Assembly (NCBI RefSeq): GCF_000331105.1
Contig: NC_020054.1
Coordinates: 4,390,257 to 4,454,256, forward strand
Source of the DNA: Fibrella aestuarina BUZ 2
GTDB taxonomy: Bacteria; Bacteroidota; Bacteroidia; Cytophagales; Spirosomataceae
Direction of reading: 5' to 3'
DNA: 64,000 nt
Positions 1-8,035 of this stretch are shown piece by piece; position 1 is the stretch's first letter; each line of letters opens with the position of its first letter. A model generated the notes under the pieces. That model saw only the letters and a program-made list of their open reading frames with translations, was not told where the DNA came from and did no database searches. A program made the position numbers and the translations under genes.

Positions 1-181
1 TGATCAGCCGCGATACCGACTCGTTAATGCGGGTACCAAACCCGAGGTCTTTGCGTTGCTCTTCCTGCTCAACCAGTTCGCTGTTACCCCGGTGCTGATC
101 GACAAGCCGCTGCTTCGGACCACGTGCCGCGGCTTTGTCGCCCGCCGCCCGTTTCGGTTTACTTGTATCACTTGAGTGCAT
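1..181 (-). CDS. N-terminal part of a gene cut by the window edge; possible inward-rectifier K+ channel
   Basis: An open frame starts at ATG 181-179 and runs off the left edge with no stop, giving 60 residues. The start is basic and Lys/Arg/Ala-rich, then continues LVDQHRGNSELVEQEEQRKD and LGFGTRINESVSRLI. The phrase DLGFGT followed by SRLI resembles the cytoplasmic slide-helix start of bacterial Kir channels, where 'DGSFNV' normally follows; that part lies outside the window, so the family is a guess. A longer open frame in another phase on the same strand (to 237) has no recognisable protein character and was rejected. Confidence 0.5.
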   Translation of the reverse strand, partial: MHSSDTSKPKRAAGDKAAARGPKQRLVDQHRGNSELVEQEEQRKDLGFGTRINESVSRLI

Positions 182-313
182 AGGTGGGTTGGTTGTGCTG
201 ATAGTACAATTCTGACGGTCGTTTGATTCAGAGACAACTAATTTGGTCAAACGGGCATCTACAGAGCATTAACCATTCGTTATTTAGCGTACGTGCAACC
301 TGGCTTTCCCATC

Positions 314-2968
314 ATGAAACAGTTTACGTTTTGCCTGCTCTTTCTTTTTGTTACCTGTTCAGCGTTGGCGCAGGGTATTCGGGGCGTCGTTAAAGCCGGT
401 TCGGGCGAGGCGATGTCGTTTGCCACGATCTCGGCCAAGGGCACTACCACCGGCACCATCGCCAACGAAGAAGGCCGCTACGAACTGGCCCTGAAGCCAG
501 GCCAGTACGAGATCGTTTTTCAGTTTCTGGGGTTTAAGTCGGAAGTGCGCCCGGTCACGATCGGGAATGAGTTTCTGGAACTGAACGTGACGATGGCGCA
601 ACAAGCCATTAATTTACAAGACGTTAAGATCGGCAAAAACACCGAAGATCCCGCCGTCAGTATTATGCGCCGGGCTATTGCCAAAGCGCGTTTTCACCAG
701 CTACAGGTAAAAAGCTACGCGGCGCGGGTCTATACGCGCTCGTCGGTGACGGTAACGAAGCTCCCGATGACGTTTCTGTACCGGGAGCAACTCAAAAAAG
801 CCGAGAAGGAAGCCAATTTCAAGGTGGGGCGGCCGATGCTGAACGAAACGGTGGCTGAGGTCAACTTTACCTCACCCAACACCGTACGGCAGAAAATCGT
901 GGCCAACCGCAACTCCCAGTTCGATCAGGTCGTGCCGAGCAATTATTACGAAGCCAACCTGTATAAACCCAAATTGCTGGGAGCGGCCTCGCCCCTGGCG
1001 CCCAATGCGTTTTCGTACTACAAATTCGAATATGGGGGTACGTTCCGCGAGCAGGGTGCCGACGTCTCGAAGATCAGCGTGATTCCCCGCCAATGGGGCG
1101 ACGGCGTGGTTCGGGGTACGTTGTACATCATCGAAGATACCTGGGCGGTGCACAGCCTGGACGTTGAAACCCGCACCGACGAGGGCTTCAACATCCGGCT
1201 CAAGGCGGTTTGCAGCCCGATCCAGAATGTCTGGATGCCCGTCAGTCAGCAATTTTCGTTCAATGGTTCGTTTATGGGGGCCGAAGCCAACGGGCAGTAT
1301 GTGCGCAGCCAGACGTTCCGCTCGTTCGTGATTAACCCCGCGTTTGTGGAAGACATTAAAGTGGTGGACGAGCGGTTCAACGCCCCACCGCGCACGCTCA
1401 CCAAAGGCGATGTGAAAAGCGGGACGTTTGCCGATCAGGTGGCGAAGCAAAAGGAGTTTTCGACCAAAAACCTGAAGCAGCTCGTCAAGCAGTACGAAAA
1501 AGAAGAGTTTAAGAACCGCAAAAAGCAAGACCCGAACGTGGCCGTCGTGCGCGACGACTCCACGGTGATCGATTCGCTGGCCCGCAAACGCAGCATGGCT
1601 TTCTGGGATTCACTACGGTCGGTGCCGCTCACGCAGGCCGAGCAGGTCAGCTACAAGAAAGCCGATAGCCTGGTGGTGGTGCGAACGGTACAGGCCCGCA
1701 CCGACAGCGTGAAAAAGGTTAAAACCAACAGCCGGGGCAAGAACCCGCTGAATCTGCTCTTTTTCGACACCAACTACAAGCTCTCGCGCAAGGCTACCCT
1801 TACCTGGACCAGCCCCATTAACCTCGAGAGTGCCTATTTCAACACGGTGGAAGGCTGGCCCATCACCGCTTCGCTCCGGTACAATCAACGGCTCGACAGT
1901 CTTCGGCAGAGTCAGTTTTCGCTGGGCGGCGTGGGGCGTTACCAGACCGGCCGCGATCAGTTTGTGGGTTATGGCACCGCCACGTATCAGCAAAAACGCA
2001 CGACCGTGGGGCTGTCGGGTGGCCGGTTTGTGGCGCAGCTTAACCCCGACAATCCCATCAGCCCGATCATCAACACGATCACGACGGTCTTCTTCGAGCA
2101 GAATTTTATGAAGTTGTACCAGAAAGATTTTGCGCGGATCGATTTGTCGACCCAACCCCTCGACGGCCGGCTGACCGTGGGGGGCAGCGTTGAATGGGCA
2201 AACCGGACCGAACTGACCAACTTCCGCGAATCGATCAAGCCGTTTATCGATTGGAATCAGTTCCGCTATACCCCCAATCGCCCCGCCACGAGCGAGGTAC
2301 CCAGCGCGGGCTTTGTTGACCATAAAGCCTTGACGTTGAATCTGTTTACGACCCTTCGACTGGGTCAGGTACGTTACCGCATCCGTAACGGGCAACGGGT
2401 ACGGCTTCGCAACGACGATGCCCCCACCCTGACGCTCAACTACCGCAAGGGGATCAGCGAGTGGGCCGGCTCCGATGTCGATTACGACTTTGCCCAGGCT
2501 ACCTGGCGCCATTCGTTCGATACGGGCATCCGCAGCCGATTGGCCTACCAGCTCTCGGCGGGTGGTTTCCTGACCAACCGCTCGGTCTTCTTCCCCGACT
2601 TCAAGCATTTTCAGGGCAACGAGTTTTTCTTCCAGATCGGCGATCCGGTCAGTTCGTTCCGGTTCCTCCCCTACTACCAGTTTAGCACCCGCAGCCGCTT
2701 TGCCGAAGCACACGTGCTGGGTGAGTTCAGGCAATTACTGCTAACCCAGCTAACGCCGCTTCGGCTGCTCGGCCTGAAAGAAAACTTGTTTGTCAATTAT
2801 TTAGCCACGCCCGCCAGCCAGAATTACACCGAAGTCGGCTACGGAATCGACGGCATTATCCCGGCCGTGTTCCCCTTCTTCCGGGTGGAAGTAGTGGGTC
2901 GTTTTCAGGGTGGAACGTACCTGGGAACGGGGGTACGGATCGGAACGACGCTGAAATTCGGTCGGTAA
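314..2968 (+). CDS. DUF5686 / CarboxypepD_reg-like outer-membrane protein
   Basis: An 884-residue exported protein. The start is the ATG at 314 because it opens directly into a signal peptide (MKQFTFCLLFLFVTCSALAQ); an in-frame ATG at 293 would add seven residues before it. Residues about 20-95 form a carboxypeptidase-regulatory-like beta-sandwich (GIRGVVKAGSGEAMSFATIS, then a GTIANEEGRYEL core), as at the start of SusC-type proteins. The remainder matches the DUF5686 layout: a mixed region, a Lys-rich stretch near residues 375-410, and a C-terminal half rich in alternating aromatic beta strands ending VRIGTTLKFGR, typical of a barrel terminus. Family members are outer-membrane proteins of unknown function. 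There is no TonB plug, so this is not an ordinary receptor. Confidence 0.88.
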   Translation: MKQFTFCLLFLFVTCSALAQGIRGVVKAGSGEAMSFATISAKGTTTGTIANEEGRYELALKPGQYEIVFQFLGFKSEVRPVTIGNEFLELNVTMAQQAINLQDVKIGKNTEDPAVSIMRRAIAKARFHQLQVKSYAARVYTRSSVTVTKLPMTFLYREQLKKAEKEANFKVGRPMLNETVAEVNFTSPNTVRQKIVANRNSQFDQVVPSNYYEANLYKPKLLGAASPLAPNAFSYYKFEYGGTFREQGADVSKISVIPRQWGDGVVRGTLYIIEDTWAVHSLDVETRTDEGFNIRLKAVCSPIQNVWMPVSQQFSFNGSFMGAEANGQYVRSQTFRSFVINPAFVEDIKVVDERFNAPPRTLTKGDVKSGTFADQVAKQKEFSTKNLKQLVKQYEKEEFKNRKKQDPNVAVVRDDSTVIDSLARKRSMAFWDSLRSVPLTQAEQVSYKKADSLVVVRTVQARTDSVKKVKTNSRGKNPLNLLFFDTNYKLSRKATLTWTSPINLESAYFNTVEGWPITASLRYNQRLDSLRQSQFSLGGVGRYQTGRDQFVGYGTATYQQKRTTVGLSGGRFVAQLNPDNPISPIINTITTVFFEQNFMKLYQKDFARIDLSTQPLDGRLTVGGSVEWANRTELTNFRESIKPFIDWNQFRYTPNRPATSEVPSAGFVDHKALTLNLFTTLRLGQVRYRIRNGQRVRLRNDDAPTLTLNYRKGISEWAGSDVDYDFAQATWRHSFDTGIRSRLAYQLSAGGFLTNRSVFFPDFKHFQGNEFFFQIGDPVSSFRFLPYYQFSTRSRFAEAHVLGEFRQLLLTQLTPLRLLGLKENLFVNYLATPASQNYTEVGYGIDGIIPAVFPFFRVEVVGRFQGGTYLGTGVRIGTTLKFGR

Positions 2969-3030
2969 CGACGTACCTACGGGCGGGAGTTGGGAACGTC
3001 GACCGTTGGTACAAATTGCTGACGCGGGCA

Positions 3031-3053
3031 AGACGCAATCCCTTGCGTCTCTA
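3031..3053. repeat. Small REP-like palindrome (AGACGCAA/TTGCGTCT)
   Basis: AGACGCAA at 3031-3038 and TTGCGTCT at 3043-3050 form a perfect 8-bp stem with a TCCC loop, followed by CTAC. It lies in the 125-bp gap between two plus-strand genes. The word resembles short 'GTAGAGACGC...GCGTCTCTAC' repeats that, from memory, are common in cyanobacteria and some Cytophagales. There is no T-run, so a terminator role is doubtful. Confidence 0.5.
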
Positions 3054-3093
3054 CATATCCCATATATTTACGGAAACGCACATTAACCGTTCC

Positions 3094-4029
3094 ATGTACA
3101 AACCTGTATTGACCGCCCTGTTGCTGGCGACGTTTGCTTTAGGTTGCAACGTAAAAAGCAAGAATGTCGAGGACGACAAGACGGCCTCAGCCCCCACCAC
3201 CACGACCGTAACGGCAGAAGGCGATGCCGCCGCCAAGGCAGACGCGAAAACGGATGAAGCTACCGCTGCCCCAGCGACCGATGCGGCCAATATTCCAGCC
3301 GGTAAGATAGCCGATGCCGCCACGATTCTGAGCCGGAAGCAGGTGCCGATTCTGTGCTACCACCAGATTCGGGAGTGGCGCGGGTCCGACTCGAAGAGTG
3401 CCAAGGATTACATCTGCCCCACCACCGTATTTGCCCAGCACATGCAAATGCTGGCCGACAGCGGGTACCACGCCATTACTGCCGATCAGCTCTACGCGTA
3501 CCTGACCACCGGCGCGGCCCTGCCCGAGAAACCCGTCTTTCTGACGTTCGACGACGGCGACCTCGATCAGTATGAGAATGCCCTGCCGATTCTGAATAAG
3601 CACGGCTTCAAGGCGATGTTTGGGATCATGACGGTGGCCATTGGCCGCCGGGGCAAGCAGCCGTACATGGACAAAACGCAGATCAAAGACTTGGCCGACA
3701 AAGGGCACGAAGTAAGCTGCCACACCTGGGATCACCACAACGCCAAGAAATACACCGCCGCCGACTGGACGACGCAGGCCGTGGAGCCCAAGAAAAAGCT
3801 GGAAGACATTACGGGCAAACCCGTGAAGTATTTCGTCTACCCCTTTGGCCTCTGGAACCACGAAGCCGCCGCCGAGCTGCAAAAGCTGGGGTATCTGGCC
3901 TCGTTCCAGTTGTCGGAGAAAAAGCGCGACGAGCAATACCCGCTGCAAAGTGTTCGCCGCATCATCGCCAGCGGTTACTGGTCAGCCAAAACCCTCCGCA
4001 ACAGCATGGTGGGGAGTTTCAAAGGGTAA
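3094..4029 (+). CDS. Polysaccharide deacetylase lipoprotein (NodB homology, CE4)
   Basis: A 311-residue lipoprotein. The ATG at 3094 opens a signal peptide ending in a lipobox (ATFALG then C18). A Thr/Ala/Asp-rich linker (about 25-75) leads into a NodB domain. The metal and catalytic motifs are visible: FLTFDDGD with D153/D154, CHTWDHH giving H210 and H214 of the HxxxH motif, and YFVYPFG (motif 3). This is the complete Asp-His-His triad of CE4 enzymes, which remove acetyl groups from N-acetylated sugars in peptidoglycan, chitin or exopolysaccharide. The substrate cannot be told from sequence. It ends 13 bp before the 32-bp palindrome at 4043-4116. Confidence 0.88.
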   Translation: MYKPVLTALLLATFALGCNVKSKNVEDDKTASAPTTTTVTAEGDAAAKADAKTDEATAAPATDAANIPAGKIADAATILSRKQVPILCYHQIREWRGSDSKSAKDYICPTTVFAQHMQMLADSGYHAITADQLYAYLTTGAALPEKPVFLTFDDGDLDQYENALPILNKHGFKAMFGIMTVAIGRRGKQPYMDKTQIKDLADKGHEVSCHTWDHHNAKKYTAADWTTQAVEPKKKLEDITGKPVKYFVYPFGLWNHEAAAELQKLGYLASFQLSEKKRDEQYPLQSVRRIIASGYWSAKTLRNSMVGSFKG

Positions 4030-4042
4030 CCGTTTCTTTGCT

Positions 4043-4116
4043 AGTAAACGATAAGGTCCACTGTGGCTGGCGCATAAATAAGCTTGCGCCAGCCACAGTG
4101 GACCTTATCGTTTACT
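4043..4116. repeat. 32-bp perfect intergenic palindrome
   Basis: The left arm 4043-4074 is the exact reverse complement of the right arm 4085-4116, around a 10-nt loop (TAAATAAGCT). It fills almost the whole gap between two convergent genes: 13 bp after one stop codon and 5 bp before the other. The inner part of the arm contains GTGGCTGGCGCA, which recurs in the palindrome at 4661-4718. It could act as a bidirectional terminator or mRNA 3' stabiliser, but it is far longer than an ordinary terminator and has no T-tract. Confidence 0.93.
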
Positions 4117-4121
4117 GCTAC

Positions 4122-4643
4122 TTAGATGTTATGCTGTAAGCTCTTCTTGATCTCCTTCACCCGATCATTGAAGGTAAGCTCCTGAATATCGACGTCGGGC
4201 ATTTTGGTGGCGTCGAGCAGGTCCATCACGGCGGGGTGGTGCGGGATGCGCTTACCCGTTTCGACGCTGATGTATTTCGAGGTTACCCAGAGCACATTCT
4301 TCAACTGCGCCTTGCGGTCGTCGGTCATGTAGTATTCGGTCACGGTGGTGTCTTCGTCGAAGAAAATTACCCGCGACATAATCCGCACCCACTCGCTGAC
4401 GTAGGCCGGCCGCACGTAGGCGATCTGATGCTGATAGACGACCCAGCTCGATTTGTATTCGTGAAACAGCTGCGCCGGGGCAAAGCCGTAGAGCTTCGCC
4501 ACCTGATCTTCACGGGCGTTGAAGTAGTAATCGAAATACTTGGCGTTGTTGAGGTGCTGCAACGGGTCGCAGTCCTGAAACCGAATAATCATTCGCGATT
4601 CGGTCTCGACCGGGTACGTCCGGCTTGGGTCACGTTGGAACAT
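4122..4643 (-). CDS. Acyl-CoA thioesterase, 4HBT hotdog family
   Basis: A 173-residue cytoplasmic protein with the hotdog-fold signature IIRFQDCDPLQHLNNAKYFDYYF (shown by its core RFQDCDPLQHLNNAKYFDYY; residues about 18-40), where the Asp and the HLNN turn form the active-site region, and VWVTSKYISVETGKRIPHH later. Members hydrolyse acyl-CoA or acyl-ACP thioesters. I start it at ATG 4643, not the in-frame ATG at 4676, because the longer start would place the N-terminus inside the 4661-4718 palindrome. It is co-directional with glyS, separated only by that palindrome. The substrate is unknown. Confidence 0.82.
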   Translation of the reverse strand: MFQRDPSRTYPVETESRMIIRFQDCDPLQHLNNAKYFDYYFNAREDQVAKLYGFAPAQLFHEYKSSWVVYQHQIAYVRPAYVSEWVRIMSRVIFFDEDTTVTEYYMTDDRKAQLKNVLWVTSKYISVETGKRIPHHPAVMDLLDATKMPDVDIQELTFNDRVKEIKKSLQHNI

Positions 4644-4660
4644 GATACTTTTCGCTGTCC

Positions 4661-4718
4661 AAGGCTCATTATCCAACGTGGCTGGCGCATTGGTCAGCCA
4701 CGTTGGATAATGAGCCTT
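4661..4718. repeat. 24-bp perfect intergenic palindrome
   Basis: The arms 4661-4684 and 4695-4718 are exact reverse complements with a 10-nt loop (GCGCATTGGT). It lies between the stop of glyS and the start of the thioesterase, both on the minus strand. The inner arm and loop (CGTGGCTG then GCGCAT) share the words GTGGCTGGCGCA with the palindrome at 4043-4116, while the outer arm is unrelated. Confidence 0.93.
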
Positions 4719-4726
4719 ATCCCTGT

Positions 4727-6226
4727 TTACAGTTTTTCTAAAATCCGCTCCACCGATACCTCGTGGCCGATGCGGGCTTTCAGTTCGCTCACCGGCACCC
4801 GAATCTGCTCGGTAGTGTCGCGGTACCGGATAGTCACGGTGTCGTCTTCGAGTGTCTGGTAATCGACGGCGATGCAGAACGGCGTCCCGATCAGATCCTG
4901 GCGGGTGTAGCGTTTGCCAATGGCGTCGCGCTCTTCCATAATCACCCGGAACTCCGATTTCAGCGATTTCACAATCTGCTCGGCTTTCTCGGGCAGGCCA
5001 TCCTTCCGCACGAGCGGGAACACGGCGGCTTTCACCGGTGCCAGAGCCGGGTGCAGCTTCAGGTACGTCCGTTCTTTCTGCTGCTCACCTTCGCCGACGG
5101 TCTCTTTCGTAAACGCGTTGCAGAAGGTTGCCAGGAAAAGCCGGTCAGCCCCTACTGACGTTTCCACCACGTACGGGATGTAGTTGCCGTAGGGTTTGCC
5201 CGTGGCAGGGTCAACGTCGTTGTCGAAGTACTGCTGTTTCTTTTTGCTCAGTTCCTGGTGGGCTTTCAAGTCGAAATCGGTACGCGAGTGAATACCCTCG
5301 ATTTCGCGGAAGCCAAACGGGAATTTGTACTCGATGTCGACGGCCGCGTTGGCATAGTGGGCCAGCTTTTCGTGGTCGTGGAATTTCAGGCTGTCGGCGG
5401 GCAGGCCAATCGCCTGATGGAACCGCATCCGGGTTTCTTTCCAGCTGTTGTACCACTCCATTTCGGTGCCGGGGCGCACAAAATATTGCATCTCCATTTG
5501 CTCAAACTCGCGCATTCGGAAGGTGAACTGCCGCGCCACGATCTCGTTACGAAACGCTTTCCCGATCTGGGCAATTCCGAACGGAACGCGCATCCGGCCC
5601 GTTTTCTGTACATTCAGAAAGTTGACGAAAATCCCCTGCGCCGTTTCAGGGCGGAGGTAGATCGTGCTCGCGTCTTCGGCCACCGAACCCACCTGCGTCG
5701 AGAACATCAGGTTGAACTGACGTACCTCGGTCCAGTTTTGCGTGCCTGAGATCGGGCATTTGATGCCTTCGGCGATAATGAGGTTCCGAACGCCGTCGAG
5801 GTCTTCGGCACCCAGCAAGCGACCCATTTCTTCGAGCAGGGCTTTGCTGCGGGCTTCGTCGCCCGCATTGGCGTACTCTTCGGCTTTGGCTTCGAGAAGC
5901 TGGTCGGCCCGGTAGCGTTTCTTCGAGTCGCGGTTGTCGATCATCGGGTCGTTGAACGAATCCACGTGGCCCGACGCCTTCCAGGTGAGCGGGTGCATGA
6001 AGATGGCCGCATCGATGCCCACTACTTCGTCGTGCAGCTGGGTCATGGCCTTCCACCAGACCGTTTTGAGGTTATTTTTCAGTTCGACGCCGTTCTGACC
6101 GTAGTCATAAACGGCCTGAAGCCCATCGTAGATTTCGGACGACGGGAATACAAACCCATACTCTTTGGCGTGGGCAATGATGTCTTGTAGCGTGGTAGCC
6201 GGGGCGGCTGCTGGGTTGCTCGTCAT
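4727..6226 (-). CDS. glyS: Glycyl-tRNA synthetase (single-chain, class II)
   Basis: A 499-residue cytoplasmic class II aminoacyl-tRNA synthetase that charges tRNA-Gly. It is the alpha2 (eukaryote/archaeal-like) type used by Bacteroidota, not the GlyQ/GlyS heterotetramer. Recognisable blocks: EYGFVFPSSEIYDGLQAVYD near the N-terminus, RPETAQGIFVNF, the motif 2 region FRNEIVARQFTFRMREFEQM, motif 3 ETSVGADRLFLA, and a C-terminal anticodon-binding domain with LIGTPFCIAVDYQTLEDDTV. Length is normal. A TATCTTTG box ends only 8 bp before the ATG. Confidence 0.97.
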   Translation of the reverse strand: MTSNPAAAPATTLQDIIAHAKEYGFVFPSSEIYDGLQAVYDYGQNGVELKNNLKTVWWKAMTQLHDEVVGIDAAIFMHPLTWKASGHVDSFNDPMIDNRDSKKRYRADQLLEAKAEEYANAGDEARSKALLEEMGRLLGAEDLDGVRNLIIAEGIKCPISGTQNWTEVRQFNLMFSTQVGSVAEDASTIYLRPETAQGIFVNFLNVQKTGRMRVPFGIAQIGKAFRNEIVARQFTFRMREFEQMEMQYFVRPGTEMEWYNSWKETRMRFHQAIGLPADSLKFHDHEKLAHYANAAVDIEYKFPFGFREIEGIHSRTDFDLKAHQELSKKKQQYFDNDVDPATGKPYGNYIPYVVETSVGADRLFLATFCNAFTKETVGEGEQQKERTYLKLHPALAPVKAAVFPLVRKDGLPEKAEQIVKSLKSEFRVIMEERDAIGKRYTRQDLIGTPFCIAVDYQTLEDDTVTIRYRDTTEQIRVPVSELKARIGHEVSVERILEKL

Positions 6227-6234
6227 AATGGCCG

Positions 6235-6242
6235 CAAAGATA
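6235..6242 (-). promoter_or_regulatory. -7 promoter box for glyS, almost at the start codon
   Basis: On the minus strand the bases read TATCTTTG, an exact match to the Bacteroidota -7 consensus TAnnTTTG. The usual distance to the transcription start would put +1 within about 2 nt of the ATG at 6226, so the mRNA may be nearly leaderless. No convincing -33 element is seen. Confidence 0.6.
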
Positions 6243-6246
6243 GGCG

Positions 6247-6268
6247 TTCAGCGCATTAGAACGCTGAA
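6247..6268. promoter_or_regulatory. Inverted repeat upstream of the glyS -7 box (possible operator)
   Basis: TTCAGCG at 6247-6253 and CGCTGAA at 6262-6268 are a perfect 7-bp inverted repeat with an 8-bp spacer. It lies just upstream of the glyS -7 box, in the gap between the divergent glyS and the helix-hairpin-helix gene. It could bind a regulator, but the arms are short and nothing ties it to a protein. Confidence 0.35.
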
Positions 6269-6345
6269 AAGGGCAAACCTACAGATGTGCCCAAAATTCA
6301 TTTAGTTTGTCGTCACGTACCCACCAACGCCGTAACGACCGCATC

Positions 6346-7374
6346 ATGAAACGCATTCTGCAAGAAATTGCCGATTACTTTGCCATTGGCTATAACGAAG
6401 CCCGGGGCGTCTTGCTCCTGCTCCTGATCACGTTCTTCGTGCTGCTCGGCACGTTGCTGTACCGGCAGTTCTGGCCCGATACCAGTCGCGATACAACCGC
6501 CGCCGATCAGCGCAAACTGGATAGCCTGGTCGCGCTGATGCGAACCGAAGGCGCCGCCGACGAACAGCGTTTCCGCGAGCAGCGCCGACAGGGCTACGCC
6601 TCCCGCCGGGATGAGGACGCTACCACCGCCGAGCACTACCGGGAAGTGAAGCCGTTTCCGTTTGATCCCAATACAGTCAGCGTGGCGGGTTGGCAGCAAT
6701 TAGGCCTGCCCCGATGGCTGGCCCAGCGCATCGACAAGTATCGTAGCAAAGGCGGGCGCTTCCGCAAGAAGGAAGATCTGCTGCGTATCTACGATTTCCC
6801 GCCCGAGGCCTACGAGCAACTGGAAGCCTATATCCAACTGCCTAACAACGTACCCAGCGCAACGCCGTCCAGCCCGAACGTAGCGGCAGGTAACGTACCT
6901 ACCGGGGCGCCGCCCAGTAACGTACCCAGCCCCACGGCAACGGCAGCACCCACCCGCGAGCGATACACAAAACCAGTGCCGCAGCCCTTCGATATCAACA
7001 CCGCCGACAGCACCCAGTTGATTGCGTTGAAAGGGATCGGTTCCAAAATAGCCGCCCGCATTCTACGCTTCCGCGATGATCACGGCGGGTTCGTTTCAAC
7101 CGCTCAGTACGCCGAGATCTACGGCCTCGACTCCATCAATCTGGCGCAACTGACGACCTATGCCCGCATCCTGTCGCCGGTACGCAAAACGCCGATCAAC
7201 ACCGCTTCGGCGGCCGATCTGGATCGGTTTCCATTTCTGTCACGCCGGCAGGCCGAGGTGATCGTCAACTACCGCAACCAACACGGCGCCTACACCTCGC
7301 CCGAATCGCTCAAAGCCGTCCGCATCCTCGACGCCCGCACAATCGAGCGTCTTACGCCTTATCTGGTGTTTTGA
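6346..7374 (+). CDS. Membrane-anchored helix-hairpin-helix (ComEA-like) protein
   Basis: A 342-residue protein with an N-terminal membrane segment (VLLLLLITFFVLLGTLLYR, about residues 20-38) and three helix-hairpin-helix repeats: PFDPNTVSVAGWQQLGLP, then FDINTADSTQLIALKGIGSK, then PINTASAADLDRFPFLSRRQ. Such repeats bind double-stranded DNA non-specifically, as in ComEA and its relatives, so an envelope DNA-binding role is plausible. A Pro/Ala/Thr/Ser linker between repeats 1 and 2 carries the peptide NVP three times, each encoded over the word AACGTACC. The start at 6346 is chosen because MKRILQEIADYF precedes the membrane helix; an upstream in-frame start would add 13 residues. Confidence 0.82.
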   Translation: MKRILQEIADYFAIGYNEARGVLLLLLITFFVLLGTLLYRQFWPDTSRDTTAADQRKLDSLVALMRTEGAADEQRFREQRRQGYASRRDEDATTAEHYREVKPFPFDPNTVSVAGWQQLGLPRWLAQRIDKYRSKGGRFRKKEDLLRIYDFPPEAYEQLEAYIQLPNNVPSATPSSPNVAAGNVPTGAPPSNVPSPTATAAPTRERYTKPVPQPFDINTADSTQLIALKGIGSKIAARILRFRDDHGGFVSTAQYAEIYGLDSINLAQLTTYARILSPVRKTPINTASAADLDRFPFLSRRQAEVIVNYRNQHGAYTSPESLKAVRILDARTIERLTPYLVF

Positions 7375-7381
7375 TGGTACC

Positions 7382-7442
7382 TGTCATTGGTGGTCGTTGC
7401 TTGTCATCCGCTGAAAGAAGCAAGTAATGACCACCAATGACA
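7382..7442. repeat. 22-bp near-perfect intergenic inverted repeat
   Basis: The arms 7382-7403 and 7421-7442 pair over 22 positions with two differences, both G-U pairs in RNA. It starts 8 bp after the plus-strand stop at 7374. The arm uses the words TGTCATTGG and AATGACCACCAATGACA, close to the vocabulary of the palindrome at 23609-23703. Confidence 0.85.
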
Positions 7443-7461
7443 ATGAATGACAATCACCTAA

Positions 7462-7492
7462 CAAAAAAGACCCTGCCGGTGAAAGCAGGGTC
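7462..7492 (-). terminator. Intrinsic terminator read on the minus strand
   Basis: GACCCTGC (7469-7476) and GCAGGGTC (7485-7492) form an 8-bp GC-rich stem. Read on the minus strand, the stem is followed directly by TTTTTT. A minus-direction terminator here implies a transcript coming from about 7.8 kb, which supports the small gene at 7640-7840. Confidence 0.75.
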
Positions 7493-7639
7493 CAATGATC
7501 AAGTTACGGTACGATTGGTTTGGGTATTCGTTTACGCGTGATACTTGATTGGCGTAGTAATGGCGGGTACCAAGTATCGGTTACTCACTTTTTCTGTTAC
7601 GGCATTTACTTTAAACTGGTTACGGCAGACGCGGAATCA

Positions 7640-7840
7640 CTAATAAAAACGCAATACGGTTTTTTTCCTGGGCCAAAAGGTTGGTAACCCGCTGGTCATG
7701 AACGCACCGATTGGCTTGTTGGCCAACAGTTGAAATTGTTTCTCAACAGAAGGGATGGTAGCAGTTGTCTGTTTACCAACCTCCCGGTACAATTCGTCAC
7801 CTAGCATTGACGACAGCAAAACGAATTGATCAATGTTCAT
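7640..7840 (-). CDS. Small protein of unknown function (66 aa)
   Basis: MNIDQFVLLSSMLGDELYRE... to ...KKTVLRFY, 66 residues from the ATG at 7840; an in-frame ATG ten codons upstream is also possible. No family is recognised, and there is no signal peptide or membrane helix. Support for a real gene comes from context: AT-rich sequence upstream (7841-8035, otherwise featureless), a minus-strand terminator 150 bp downstream, and no competing gene. The alternative is a decayed gene or a non-coding transcript in the 661-bp gap between 7374 and 8036. Confidence 0.4.
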   Translation of the reverse strand: MNIDQFVLLSSMLGDELYREVGKQTTATIPSVEKQFQLLANKPIGAFMTSGLPTFWPRKKTVLRFY

Positions 7841-8035
7841 AGTTAATGGTATCTCATAAAGGTTATGCAAAGTTCTACAGACTTAGCAGACTATCCAAGT
7901 ATTACCACAAATTGTTACTAAATTTTAATGTAAAAACTACTCAATTATTAATCAGATCCGGCCGTGTAGTTACTGAAAATATGCTATTTGATTCATGAGA
8001 CGCATAAAATGGGTCGAGGTAACGTACCGTAAAAA

